From NCBI RefSeq assembly GCF_001949145.1, contig NW_019091392.1, positions 1,833,610 to 1,877,269 of the forward strand: DNA of 43,660 bases. The letters run 5' to 3'. Shown piece after piece: positions 32,492-43,660 of the stretch. Each line of letters opens with the position of its first letter. Position 1 is the stretch's first letter. The notes beneath the pieces were generated by a model that saw nothing but the letters and a program-made list of their open reading frames with translations, ran no database searches and was not told the DNA's origin. The position numbers and the translations under genes are program-made. The stretch is from Acanthaster planci. Its lineage: Eukaryota > Echinodermata > Asteroidea > Valvatida > Acanthasteridae.

Positions 32492-35400
32492 GTAAGACAT
32501 TTCACAATAAATATTGCAAGATTTAAAAAAAAATGGGACGAGTGGCGAGATTGAGGCGTTATGTAACTATAGTGCGATAGTGACTGAACATTCGGTACCA
32601 CAGAATATAGTGTGCTTGACAGAACATGCTCGTTAAAAGCAATTACATGTGTGCTTTAACTGAGGTGAAAATAAAAAGCGAACATCTACATTTTCTCGAA
32701 GAGACACATTCATGTGGATTGTGAAGAACGCGTTTTGAGATAATAGCAAGAGATGTCTCCCCTATTCTAAAACTGAAAAAACTAAGGTACCCTTCAAAAG
32801 ATTCTTTCAAAAGTTAACCATTGCATGAACCTAGTAATTAGAATGAATACAGTTGTTACTTAGCCAGAATTAATTTTAAAAAAGTGAGTTTCTTCTTTTT
32901 CCTATATTTCAACTGTCCCTTCCGTTCAATGTTTTATTCCATACTACTAGGGAGGGTGCGCGCGCATGCTTACACGCGCACAGCCATTCATGTATTCCAA
33001 GATGTGTATCTCTTCGTGAAAACGAAAATCTCAGTTGACCGGGTTGCCTTATTACCGGGCAGTACGTTTTATCACTGGTGTATCCACGTGGGGGGGGGTG
33101 GATACTGAACAAGGCTAACAAAAACTTGCCCCCCAAAACCACACCCCTCAAAGCTGGTGCCCCCCCCATAAGATGCTGGTGCCCCTTTGTGCCTCCCCAC
33201 CATTAAAATCCTTGCTACGCCACTGCGTTTTATACCATACAGCTACACAATAATAAAAACCTCTCTGTTTTGAACGTATTCGTGGGGCAGGCATGTTTGA
33301 ATCCTTTCATAAACGCAAAATGCAGATGTCTGCCCCTAGCATCAATAATGCCAGAATTTTTTTACCTTTGAGAAAGATTCTGCTCGGATCAAAACGTCAG
33401 GCCCTGCATATTTTGAGATTTTTTTGACATTAGTAATATTTTGCTCGTGGAAAAATGTCAAAATGGTGAAGTAAAAAATAGTGAAAGAAATCAAGATCAA
33501 AAACAATGGTATTTTTGGTATTCCCGTCTTTTCGTGAAAACAGTGACATTCTTTCTGTTCACTGCCTGTTTAAGGCTCTGAAAATTAAGTCTGCGACTTA
33601 TATTCGGCCAGTACAGTGAAAGTCATCATAAATATTCTGGCATGTTTTAAGTATGGAAAGGACGGTGTGTAGATAGCTTTAAGACGAACTGTTGTACATT
33701 AATGGGCGTCGATCTCGTTCGGGGGACGGTCTCAAAAGGGGTCAGTTAATGGGCAAAATGAAACGGACCCACGTATGAAGGTGGCAAATTTGGCCCCAAA
33801 CCGAAACTTTAGAGCAGAACTGATGACTTCTTAAAAACACAGAATTATGTCACATATTGAAAAACACTGCCTAAACCGAAGCAAACTCGGGATGGGCACT
33901 TTAGGAAATGATTAGATTGAAAAAAGATGTCAAAATAATTTTTGAGCATTTTTCCCGAGCGGGAAATAGAAAATCGGATTGACGTTCACCAAATATTCAC
34001 TCTGCCCCAATGATCAAATAAGAGGTAACGGTCGTTTCTTGAACAATTTTGAAACTTTTCAGTATGTGAGGTCAGCACGAACTGGCATTATCTCATTTTA
34101 AACCCAGATATCCCCACCCCCTCTCTACGTCTCTCTTTTAACAAACTTTCTTGGTCTCACCATCTCTGTGTATTTGTTTTAATTGGGGCCGGGAAAGCCC
34201 AAATGCTTCAGGCACACTTTGTGCCATCGAGAAACTATCCGCAGGGAATAGGAAGCAGTATGGGGCAATTACCCCCGTGAGAATTCTTTAGCGTCTTGCC
34301 CCTTACGAGAGGCTGGCTTGTGGAAACTTCCCCCCCCCCCCGGAACGTGAGCCATACTGATCGACTATCGCTCGATATGATGCTTACTCGTGATTTTGTC
34401 TCTTTCGTAATCTTATGCTGACCTTATTTTTTTGGAACTTAATTCCAACAGAATTCAATTGCACCTTTGAGGGCAGCAATTTATGTGGTTGGACACAATC
34501 AACTATTGATAGCTACGACTTGGTGCTAGACTCTAGGGGAACATCGACTGACAATACAGGTCCAAGATACGATCATACAATCGGTGGTAAGTTAGTAAGC
34601 TATGGCTGTGCTTGCCCCCTTTTTGTATTTTTGTGTGTGTTTTTTTTAGGCAATAGCTTCTGGCTACACGTAGCTACACGTGAACAGTTCATTACATATA
34701 AATAATCCACAAAATACCCAATGTATGTTTCCCTTGTATTCCAAAGGACTATTTGAACTTAGCAAAATCCCTGTCAAGTGGAAATGTGCTGAAATTTCGC
34801 CCATTCCTAAAGTTAAAAACCCAACTGTTAGTAATCTCAGGACAATAGCCCTCACCAGCTGGTTTGCAAAAATTGCTGAAACCTTTATAGCAAAATGGTT
34901 GTTAGAAGATCTGTCTGGAAAGATTGATGTTAACCAGTTTGGCAATCAACGTAAACTGTCTACCTGTCACTATTTAATAAAAATGCTTCATCAACTGTAT
35001 ACTAATGCTGATAATCCCAAGTCGCTGTCAACCATTGTGCTTACTGATTTTTCCAAAGCATTTGATCGAATTAATTATAACATCCTAATAACTAAGTTGG
35101 TCAAACTTGAAGTACGACCTTTCATTGTCTCTTGGATCATCAACTTTCTTGAAAATCGTCAGCAACGAAGTACAATGGCAAATACTCTACTTGGAAAGGA
35201 ATTCACAGTGGGGTCCCCCAAGGTACCAAACTAGGCCCTATTTTGTTTCTTGTCATGATTAATGATGCTTGTAATGACGACTGTATTTCATATTATGAAT
35301 ATGTTGACGACTTAACCTTTGTTGGAAGTCGTAAATGTGTTCAAACCTCAAGTATGCAACAATTCTCCGTAAATAACCTACACTTTTATTGGGCAGCAAA

Positions 35401-38400
35401 TAGTTACATGAAGTTGGATGCTACGAAGTGCCGTTCTATGACGGTTTCATTTGCCAAGAACATAGATGAAGTTGCTCCTTTGTGTATAAATAATATACCT
35501 CTTCAAAATGGTAAGGTTGTCAAAATGTTAGGTGTGATCATTCAAGATGATTTAAAATGGGAAAGTCATGTGAGCGAAGTAATAAAAAAAGCAACAGAAA
35601 GTTATACATGCTCCGCTTCTTACGTGCATATAATATTCCTGTTTGCGATCTTTTAGTTATCTATAAAGGTTACATTAGACCTATCTTGGACTACTTTGTT
35701 CCCGTGTTTAATAGTAATCTTACCCAAGAACAAGTGTATAGGTTAGAAGTTATTCAAAAAACGGGTTTGCAAAATCATACTTGCTAAAGATTATACAAGC
35801 TATGACAATGCGTTAAACTTATGCAACCTTGAAACACTACCAGAACGACGACAGAAAATCTCCTACGATTTCGCTCGATCAATTGAATCCCATAATGTGT
35901 GTAAAGGTTGGTTACCATCTCAAAAAAATAATCTTTTAACTTAAGATTTGCTCAGAAATATGAACAGTATAAGTCTCGCACAAAACGCTTTTCAAATATT
36001 GCTCTCCCACAAATTGTCAACATCTTAAACTCTTTATAATTTTTATTTCCCCCCTTTTTACTGGTATTTTATAATTTATTCTCTATCTTGCATACATTTT
36101 TTAAATACATTTGCTGCTATAATTCTTTACCTTCTACATATATCTTAAAATATTTCTTAATTAGTTGAACTCATTAATAATTTCAATAATAATTTTCATA
36201 GCACTCGTAGTTTTTTAATAAATGTTCACATGTACAATTCCAGTTTTTACTGCCATACATGTCTGTTAATAAACCATTCTTAAATTGAATCGAATTGTGA
36301 ACTGAAATCCTGTTTTGAGGATATCAAGTATTCTTACAAATAGAAAACGCTGCAGAGTAACTGCTTCATAAATTATTGTTTCCCTTGTACGTAAAAAGGG
36401 AATATTTTATGATAAATATACTTAAATTCTCCCCTGAAAAAAATTGTGCAATATAAAGACATGAAGACTTAGTAAACTATTATGATCTCGGAATAACGGT
36501 TAAGTGCTATTGGTCAGACTGAATAAATGGAACGTGTCATATTTGCGTTAACTTGACCTACCATCACATGGGGTAACTAACTTTGGGCCATTTTTTACAT
36601 GTATGTTATCATTTCTTCTCAGTTAAAGACCATTCAATTTCCCTTCTTTTCAAAGCATTGTGATACTCATCTAAACTTCGATGCTGACAAAAAAGGGAAT
36701 TTCAAAATTTATTGGTGTCTTAGGGCTTAAAAAAGGGGTGACCAAAGTTACCCTAGGTTTGGGGCAACATTGACCCTTTTGATTTCGGTGTTTATCAAAA
36801 TGGGGCGTGAAAATCAAAAGAAAAATGGTTACCATGGTTACCACAAACAACGAAAATGTTAAATAATGAATAATTATGATATTTCTGAATAACATGGTAC
36901 TAAATTCGTCAACATCCACTGTGCGCTTGAGAGAATAACAACGTTTGAAACCCTCTAGTGGTTATCTGACCAAAGGTACCCCATGTTACGGTATTTCATT
37001 GGCGGCGAAGAGTGGAGGCTGGGGTAATGGAGAACTCCCCCGACAAAAAAACATGAGAGGGGATGAAAATCACCTCGAAAATTACCGACGGTAAAAGTTA
37101 AACCATAAATTCTATCAATAACCTTAATTCTGTGAAATCTTGCTTTCATTGTAGAAAGTAATGATCTATCGCCAATTTTTATGCATATATGCAAAAACAC
37201 AACACACACAGTTCTGTACCAAGACGTGTGGCTCTTTTGAGATTTTTCAAGTGATTGGAAGCCGTCTGCACTTTGAAATCGGTACAACCACCTCTCTAGT
37301 AATATTGTGTNCCGACTGACAATACAGGTCCAAGATACGATCATACGATCGGTGGTAAGTTAGTAAGCTATGGCTGTGCTTGCCCCCTTTTTGTGTTTTT
37401 TCGGTGTTCTTATTTTTTTAGGTCATAGCTTCTGGCGACACGTAGCTACACGTGAACAGTTCATTGCATATAAATAATCCACAAAATACCCAATGTATGT
37501 TTCCCTTGTATTCCAAAGGACTATTTGAACTTGGCAAAGTCCCTGTCAAGTGGAAATGTGCTGAACTTTCGTTCATTCCTAAAGTTAAAAACCGAACTGT
37601 TAGTAATTTCAGGTCAATAACCTTAATTCTGTGAAATCTTGCTTTCATTGTAGAAAGTAACGATCTGTCGCAAATTTTTATGCATATATGCAAAAACACA
37701 ACACACGCAGTTCTGTACCAAGACGTGTGGCTCTTTTGAGACTTTTCAAGTGATTTGAAGCAGTCTGCACTTTGAAACATTTTGCCTCCACCACCGTCTC
37801 AAGATCTGAAGATGTCACTTTATGGATGATTAAAAGGGCCACGTGCAATTTTTTGTCCGACTTACTATTTCTCCGCGGTCAGTCAGTTCTTTGGCTCTCA
37901 TCGCCCTGCTACTTGCGCGTCGCAGTTTCAAATTGATATCCCGGCGCAGCAAATATAGTTCAGTGCGTCATCGTTTTCAAGTGTAGGCCTCTGCTGGGGG
38001 ATGCAATGAGATTGAATTTGTAGAATTGCCTCGAACAAAAGAAGATTTTGCTTTTCAGTAAAGCTTGGTTTTCGAGACCAAAGAGAACAAAAGAAGAGAA
38101 ATCTCATATCGGGGCGCGAAGACTACTTGGTAATTCTCTCCTACTTTTCCAAATGCCAACTGGAAGCATGCGAAATTGGACATACCCAGCAAGATACGAG
38201 ACGGAGGGTGGCCTCCATACATGTTCAATCCTACACCCTAGAATACTGTTACCTAAAACCCCCCATGTCTGTAAAGAATTCCGATCAAACAATGACCAAC
38301 ACAAAGGGGGACGGTGCTCTCCATCCCATATCTTGCATCATATGAAATTTGAAGTTATCATCTTTGTTTTTGTCTGAAGATAGGTAGCTTGAACGCCAGG

Positions 38401-41400
38401 CTTGGTTTTATTGTGCAGTACTTTCATGGAGTCCCCCTTGCAAGGTGGAGAGGAGCAGATTTAACCTTTGCATATATTGCTTTAAATTGCAGACACTTCA
38501 GGAACCTACTTATACCGAGAGGCTTCCGACAGAAACAATGGTCCGGACGCAGTTTTACTGAGTCCAGAAGTGGCTTACATTATGGACCAGGTGTACTGCT
38601 TTATGTTCTGGTACAACATGTTTGGAAAAGGCACAGGTGAGTTGCGTCATCTGACGTCATGAATATTATTGTATTTCTTTCGAGCTATGGTACATCACGG
38701 AGGAATAAGAACATCCGCAACATCAGTTCCTTTGACAAATTTAGGGGTGGACTGAAAACTTATCTGTTCTCTTCACATTAGCTAATGGTTGCTTATGTTC
38801 TGGAGTTGTCCTTGTTGTTCGTGGGTCGGCTGCTCGAACGTCGGAAACAAACAATCGGTTATTGCTGGTAGTTAGTGACAAGCAACATGCAACTACATTA
38901 TTCGAGAGTTAATATTTGGATGGGCTGAATTCTTTTCTATTTAAACAGGAACATTCATTTCTGTGTTACGGAAAACAATTAATGTTAATTTGCAAAACTT
39001 CCCATTGTCTGTGGCCTTGGAAGCCATCTCTTTACTTTTTGCAGCTGTTCAAAAATCAAAATCTCACGAGTTTTTCCGTGTGTTCCTGTAAAACCCTGAC
39101 GAGGAGGTGTTGTGTGATCCTGTTCCGAGCACAGTGTTCTTGAGTCGTGTTCCCGCAGTTCGAGCGCGAGAACAAGAAACCTGTGTCAAGAAGAGGCCGC
39201 CCGAACTCGACCTGTTTGCACATGTGGGCATAACCGGCTGTTGGTACGCCGCGCTCTTTGACTTGCGTCCATGACAACCTCGTTTTGGAGTACGATTTCG
39301 TTGCCATAATGCGTTGCACTACTAGTGAAAGAACGCTCGCGGTTGCTTCCGTGGTGAATGACCATTTTCCAATTCTCGACTTAGTCTCAGCGGAGGCTTC
39401 AGCTGTTTTTATCAACCTGACTTTGAAGCTGTAAGTGCAATAGTAAGTGTGATAGTGCCACAAAAGATGCAAAAGAGCCAAGCATTGTAGTACTTTAATT
39501 TAATTTAAACGCTTCAGGCCCACAAGCAGGAATTGGTCCTTCTTTTTGTCCCCCCAAATCAAGAATATTCTTCTTTTGTTAATTTCCAAAGTGACACCAA
39601 CACTCAGTTCAAGAAGTTTGCATTTTCATTTTCTGATTCGTGGCTCTGGAGGTTTCTTTGAAAGTTTATGGGAGAAAGTCCAGAACTGTACGGCCTGATT
39701 CCTACCTCTTGAGACGACTACATTGGCACAGAACCAGACTAAGTTCGGGCGCGAACTTAATACAAGTAATAGTTAGGCCAGTCAGTTGCTTTTTAACAAT
39801 GCGCATGCGCTATTAAGTTACACTCGAACGATCCCAGTCGGTCTTTTTTAAAAATCTCATTGTTACTCAAATTTCAGCGTAGGCTCCCATTCTCGTAGCA
39901 TACAAGGTCACTGAAATCTCGTTGTATAATCATCTGAACGGTTCCCTCTGTAATGATATGTTATTAGTAACCAGCGGTGCGACCATACCCCTGGGCATGG
40001 TACAAAATGGTCGACAAAACGTGTCTGGCCATACACTGTTCGAGGGCTGTTGTGTTAATGGTCTGTCTATAGTCAACTATAGTCGTCACTCGAACCATGC
40101 TCGAACTTGCCATAAGAATTTCTACAGTATCTGCCCCGAGCTGAAGTGCACCCCCAAACGGCGAAAGAAAGACAAGTGGTTACAAGCAGACTTTTGCATG
40201 CCTTCTGTTCTGCGTGTGTACGCAACACCATACATACCGTCTTCCGGCTCGTAAGTGATTCGTCACAAAGGCGGACGTGCCAAGGTTTTCAGGCTCCCAT
40301 TGGACAATCGCTGAAGTTGCGCGTTAACTTCCGGTTCCATGGTTCCATGTAAACGGCGATCAATGCATGCAACCCTATGTGCTCTGTATGTGCAGTGGAC
40401 CTGGTTTAAACTGAAGTGACGTCACACTTACGAACCGGATAAAGTTGCACGAAATCAGCGTGCTCTGCGTCAAACGCGCATATACTTGCGTGCCTTATGG
40501 CGCGCCTATACGGTTAGTAAAAAAAAAAAAAAAAAACCAAAAAACAAAATCAAAACAAAAAAAAACCCCAAACCACGCCCTCTTTTATACCACTCGATGC
40601 AGATTAGAGGTTGCAGGCCAGTAAATAAACTGCCATAGCCAACAGTGATAAATACCCGAACTTCAAAAAATTTGGAAAAATATGAGTTTCTCAGGCGTTT
40701 GAGACACACATTAAATTAAAGCCCAGTTTATGATTTTTCATATTCTTTTTAAATTTACATTCATTAACTGATGACTTTTGCAGATACTTATTTCCACGGA
40801 AGGTCACCCCTAAAATTGAAGTCCCACATCATTTTGAAATTTCGATGCCTACACCTCTCGAAAAATAGACCGTTTTCAGGCACTGATTTCTTCCAAATCT
40901 CACTCAGACGCCATCTGGTATTCTCTTTGCCCGCCTAAACCTGTCTTTTTACAAATCTTCAAGTTCAGGGGCACCAAATGCTCTATTTCGTAGAGAATTG
41001 TGATTTGGCCTGCGCAAGCAGTTTTCGGCCTGTTTACTGGCCTGCATCACTAGGGCAGGGGTCCATCAGGCTGCCTCTCTGACCAGGTCCCTTCCACAAC
41101 GGGGACAGCCCTGGCCCTACTGGGAGCCCGCGAATCACATATTCATGCAGATGATGAGTGAAGACTAGCTGACCAGAGAGGGCGTTCTTCCAGCTTTTTT
41201 GATATAGGCCTAGCTTGGGGGCCTAACTCAATGGGATTTTCTCAGCTGTGTCATGTTTTACTTTTACACAGTCCTACAATTTCATTCGCCAAACAAACTC
41301 CCTTTATGCTCACAGCCCGATGGAAAATGAGTGTACATTATGATAAAGGCGCCGCGCCACCTTCAAGTGAGCATGCTTGAGAGCGGTAGTCACGTGACCG

Positions 41401-43055
41401 TCGCAGGTCCCCATAGTCTTTTTCCCTAACCAAAGGGGTTTGGTATCCACACAACGCCCTTATTGATCTCCATTATTAATCAATGGAGCCCTAGCAGGAA
41501 GGCCCCTGTTGTGGAGGCGGGGCTTGGTCAGAGAGCTGGAGGTAGACTGACAAACCCTATTGGAATTTCCAAGTCAAAAAAAAACGAATACTGAGCGTGT
41601 GCCCGTCAAAATATTGTAGCCGGGTAAATCATGTAATTAGAAATGGAATGTAGGTCTACTGAGGCGTGAACTGGTGAATATTTTGCTTGTGTGCCACTGT
41701 TTATTTACTAGCTGTATGATTGTTTAACCCTTTTGGGGTTTGTTTTTGAGTTGAAATGTGTTATCAGGCATTTGTCAGATATTCTCTATCATGTCCAACT
41801 AGTAAGTCAAGCTCCAGACAATTCTAAGCACTGATAACTGGGACTAACATTAGGCTTAAAAACATGAATATTCCTTCCTTCGTGGCTAGATCGACATTGC
41901 ACAGCTCCCCCTTGGGAATCCCCCCCCCCCCGAAAGCGTGGCTACGGTCACTTCCTCCGTTTGTGAAAGATATTTTTTTCAAGCTGATGTGGGGCATGTT
42001 GGGTGATGAATTATCCTATAGGATCTTGCAATATGGTAATTCTGAATCCGCACGATGGGAACGGGAAAATATGACTATATTTCTCTGAATGGTGATAGAA
42101 ATTATTGGTTGTTAATATTGACAGATGTTCTTGGTTTTATTGCAGCACATCAACCCATGTTACCTCCATGTTAGGATGAACCACACAATGATACGACATG
42201 GAGGAGGAGGTTGATTTCGTCTAACAAAATAACATTTATAAATGTAACATCAGGCACACTGTTTTACGGATTGATTGAGAATTCAGTGAAACGGATTTCA
42301 AGAAAATGTGATGTGTTATAGTTTCTCATTTTGTCAATGTCCTTTTAGCTGATGTACTTTCTTTCTGTTCAGGATCCCTGTCTGTCTATGCGTATCCAAC
42401 CGATGATGGCCACAATGTTTCATCCAAACAACCCTTGTTTAGCATTTCGGGTCAACAGACCGGCCAGCATGCATGGCTACGCGCTCAAGTCGACGTTTCT
42501 AACCAAACATCAAATTTCACAGTGGCTGTGGAGTTGGCAACTATCGGCTTTGCTACGAGCGACATGGCAATTGATGACGTTGAACTTTGGTTGACTGACT
42601 GCCCAAGTGAGTGGAATCCATTTTGGAGGGTATTTCATTTCCGACTCTATTAATGAATTCTTGGAGCTCTTTAAGCCTAATCCACAATGAATCCTAATTA
42701 TCCACTTTCATTCTTTAGTTGGTACGGGGCATGCCATGGCAGCTTAGCTAAATAAAGTAACACAAAGTAGTCATTGTAGTGTTTCCACTAAAAATTGATG
42801 GGATATTTAATCAAGAGATGAAAGGGCTAACACGTAACTATCATGATAGATAGATCATACCACTTACTGAAGACATGTCTTAATTTAGGATAGCTTTAAT
42901 TCCTTGTATAGCGCAAAGCACGTCCTTCAACTGCAGTTTCGATGACGGTCCCTGTGGTTGGACACAGTCCACTGATGATGACTATAACTGGGCGCTGGAA
43001 CGTGAAAGAACTCGTACAGGTCACACGGGACCAAGATTTGACCACACTATTGGAG
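32431..43055 (+). CDS. MAM-domain protein gene MAM-R, 5' part (spliced, exons 1-5, runs off right edge)
   Basis: Join: 32431-32491, 34452-34586, 38493-38636, 42373-42606, 42912-43055, all phase 1, 718 bases, 239 residues so far. It encodes a signal peptide, one complete MAM domain with four Cys, and the start of a second. Exon lengths are identical to the first five exons of the left-hand gene and residues are mostly the same, so this is its inverted paralogue. Introns differ: intron 2 is 3.9 kb against 0.55 kb (LINE, MITE and local duplication), intron 3 is 3.7 kb against 0.48 kb, while intron 4 is shorter because it lacks the SINE. No stop or frameshift in the visible exons, so both copies seem expressible. 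Confidence 0.87.
33065..33233. mobile_element. Short hAT-type MITE with 8-bp target duplication
   Basis: Element 33073-33225 (153 bases) starts CACTGGTGTATCC and ends CTACGCCACTG. CGTTTTAT flanks both sides (33065-33072 and 33226-33233). It lies in MAM-R intron 1. The interior is G- and C-run rich. Confidence 0.85.
34452..34586 (+). CDS. MAM-R exon 2, MAM1 first third
   Basis: 135 bases, acceptor TTCCAACAG, donor GTAAGTTAG. Encodes FNCTFEGSNLCGWTQ through TGPRYDHTIG. Confidence 0.88.
34690..36297 (+). mobile_element. 5'-truncated CR1/L2-like LINE, reverse transcriptase broken
   Basis: It lies in MAM-R intron 2. The RT reads WKCAEISPIPKVKNP, then FSKAFDRINYNIL (the first catalytic Asp region), then a frameshift near 35213-35220 into GVPQGTKLGPILF, then YYEYVDDLTFVG with the catalytic YVDD, then further frame changes near 35600 and 35785. 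The 3' end near 36255-36297 carries a TTAAATTGAATCGAATTG tail, typical of CR1/L2-type elements. No endonuclease domain. Inactive copy: several frame breaks and no 5' part. Confidence 0.85.
36559..36993. mobile_element. MITE-like element with ACATGGGGTA ends
   Basis: The left end TACCATCACATGGGGTAACT matches the complement of the right end GGTACCCCATGTTACGGTA, with CTTTGG following inside on both sides. About 435 bases, no coding capacity. Flanking duplication not clear. Confidence 0.65.
37115..37279. repeat. Direct repeat B, first copy
   Basis: From TCAATAACCTTAATTCTG to CTGCACTTTGAAA; repeated at 37614-37777 with few differences. Confidence 0.85.
37311..37311. other. Ambiguous base N at a duplication junction
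   Basis: A single N directly precedes the second copy of MAM-R exon 2 sequence. It may mark an assembly join. Confidence 0.8.
37312..37613 (+). repeat. Second copy of 34544-34846: exon 2 tail plus LINE start
   Basis: 37312-37354 repeats the last 43 bases of MAM-R exon 2 including the donor GTAAGTTAG. It continues through intron sequence and the first part of the LINE RT region, then joins repeat B at TCAATAACC. The exon copy lacks an acceptor and its 5' two thirds, so it is not usable as an exon. Confidence 0.85.
37614..37777. repeat. Direct repeat B, second copy
   Basis: Second copy of 37115-37279. Joined directly to the truncated LINE start, so about 2.27 kb present between the first copies is missing here. 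Confidence 0.85.
38493..38636 (+). CDS. MAM-R exon 3, MAM1 middle
   Basis: 144 bases, acceptor AAATTGCAG, donor GTGAGTTG. Encodes AVLLSPEVAYIMDQVYCF and FWYNMFGKGT. Confidence 0.88.
38637..42372. other. MAM-R intron 3
   Basis: 3.7 kb. It holds an A-rich tract at 40519-40568 and the inverted-arm element near 41.07-41.53 kb. Open frames at 39056-39481 (minus) and 39922-40254 (plus) carry no domain I recognise. Confidence 0.45.
41065..41545. repeat. Imperfect inverted arms, probable MITE in MAM-R intron 3
   Basis: The left arm (CTCTGACCAGGTCCC, TCCACAACGGGGACAGC near 41077-41112) matches the complement of the right arm (GGCCCCTGTTGTGGAGGCGGGGCTTGGTCAGAG near 41501-41533). Length about 470 bases. 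Ends uncertain. Confidence 0.55.
42373..42606 (+). CDS. MAM-R exon 4, MAM1 C-terminal part
   Basis: 234 bases, acceptor TCTGTTCAG, donor GTGAGTGG. Encodes SISGQQTGQHAW, NQTSNFTVAVE and DMAIDDVELWLTDC. Confidence 0.9.
42912..43055 (+). CDS. MAM-R exon 5, MAM2 first third
   Basis: 144 bases, acceptor CTTGTATAG, donor GTGAGC. Encodes FNCSFDDGPCGWTQ through TGPRFDHTIG. Next exon lies beyond the window; 43056-43660 is intron with nothing else seen. Confidence 0.88.
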
Positions 43056-43660
43056 GTGAGCTATTAATAAGTGATGTGGTTTGGGACTCATTTAGAAATT
43101 TTAAAACTGACTGAAATTTTATTCCTACCGTGTTTTACAGGCATGGTGTATTTAATTTTGACAGGAAAAATAGAGAGTTCTTTTAAATCAAGGAAACATT
43201 GAAATATATGTAGTGGTTCCTTGCGTGCCGCAATTATAGTGAAATTTGTCGATAAAAAGGAAGGATTTTGAGTTTCTGTTTTAATCTAATGCCCAAGTAG
43301 GTTGGTCTCGTTGCATGAAACACCTCTTGGGGGTAAGGAAGTACATGTACACGCAGGGAAGATCTCTGGAACAAGTGTACGACTGACGTAAAGTACAAAC
43401 GAAGACAAGTAGGAATTATACAGGCGTTACTCATCCGTGTCAATAACGTCACAAGCTATAATACCATTGCAAAGAGGACATTCTGTCCTTTCTAGAATTA
43501 TGTTTTTCTGTCCCATTATATAAAGAAGTTTTGCCATTACAGTAATGTTTATCGTAGTATACTTTTTATGTGGAAACGCTGTATAATCACAAGTTTAAAA
43601 ACTTGGTGTCATGTGCCTCACTGTGACACTTTTTCCTTCCTCCATGTTGTTACTTGTGTC

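Noticed and set aside
39056-39481. 141-codon minus-strand frame in MAM-R intron 3
   Set aside because: No recognised motif and opposite to the host gene. Without homology it cannot be told from chance.
39922-40254. 110-codon plus-strand frame with several Cys
   Set aside because: Some protein-like text but no family motif, no matching splice sites to MAM-R exons, and no signal peptide.

Overview
This is metazoan genomic DNA: spliced genes with GT/AG introns, MAM-domain exons, a tubulin cofactor B gene, LINE and SINE copies, hAT-type MITEs and long AT-rich introns. MAM multidomain genes, a tRNA-derived SINE, a CR1/L2-like LINE and recurrent TACATGTA and AGGCCTA words suggest a marine invertebrate, perhaps a deuterostome (echinoderm, hemichordate or lancelet). 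That placement is a guess; no marker here fixes the species.

Layout: (1) 1-8152, minus strand: 5' part of a secreted or membrane MAM-repeat gene, here called MAM-L (signal peptide, MAM1, MAM2 and the start of MAM3; it runs off the left edge). (2) 8153-14745: intergenic DNA with a degraded transposon-type ORF, a SINE, nested MITEs and GAGTC-rich foldback repeats. (3) 14746-21723, plus strand: a seven-exon gene model reconstructed from splice sites and reading phase, giving a 291-residue protein I do not recognise. (4) 23299-29291, minus strand: a complete six-exon gene for tubulin-folding cofactor B (TBCB), with MITE-like elements in intron 1. (5) 29292-32430: intergenic DNA with a foldback element and a block that matches 10.9-11.3 kb in inverted orientation. 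(6) 32431-43660, plus strand: 5' part of a second MAM gene, MAM-R, a close paralogue of MAM-L, with introns swollen by a LINE, MITEs and a local duplication next to an N.

MAM-L and MAM-R point away from each other and flank the two single genes. They share exon lengths, phase-1 splice sites, intron sequence, about 90 bases of 5' flank and a further block upstream. The window is therefore the two arms of an old, imperfect inverted duplication around a spacer of roughly 20 kb. A SINE in MAM-L has an empty orthologous site in MAM-R, so the arms have been diverging since they formed. I see no rRNA, tRNA gene, CRISPR array or prokaryotic operon.
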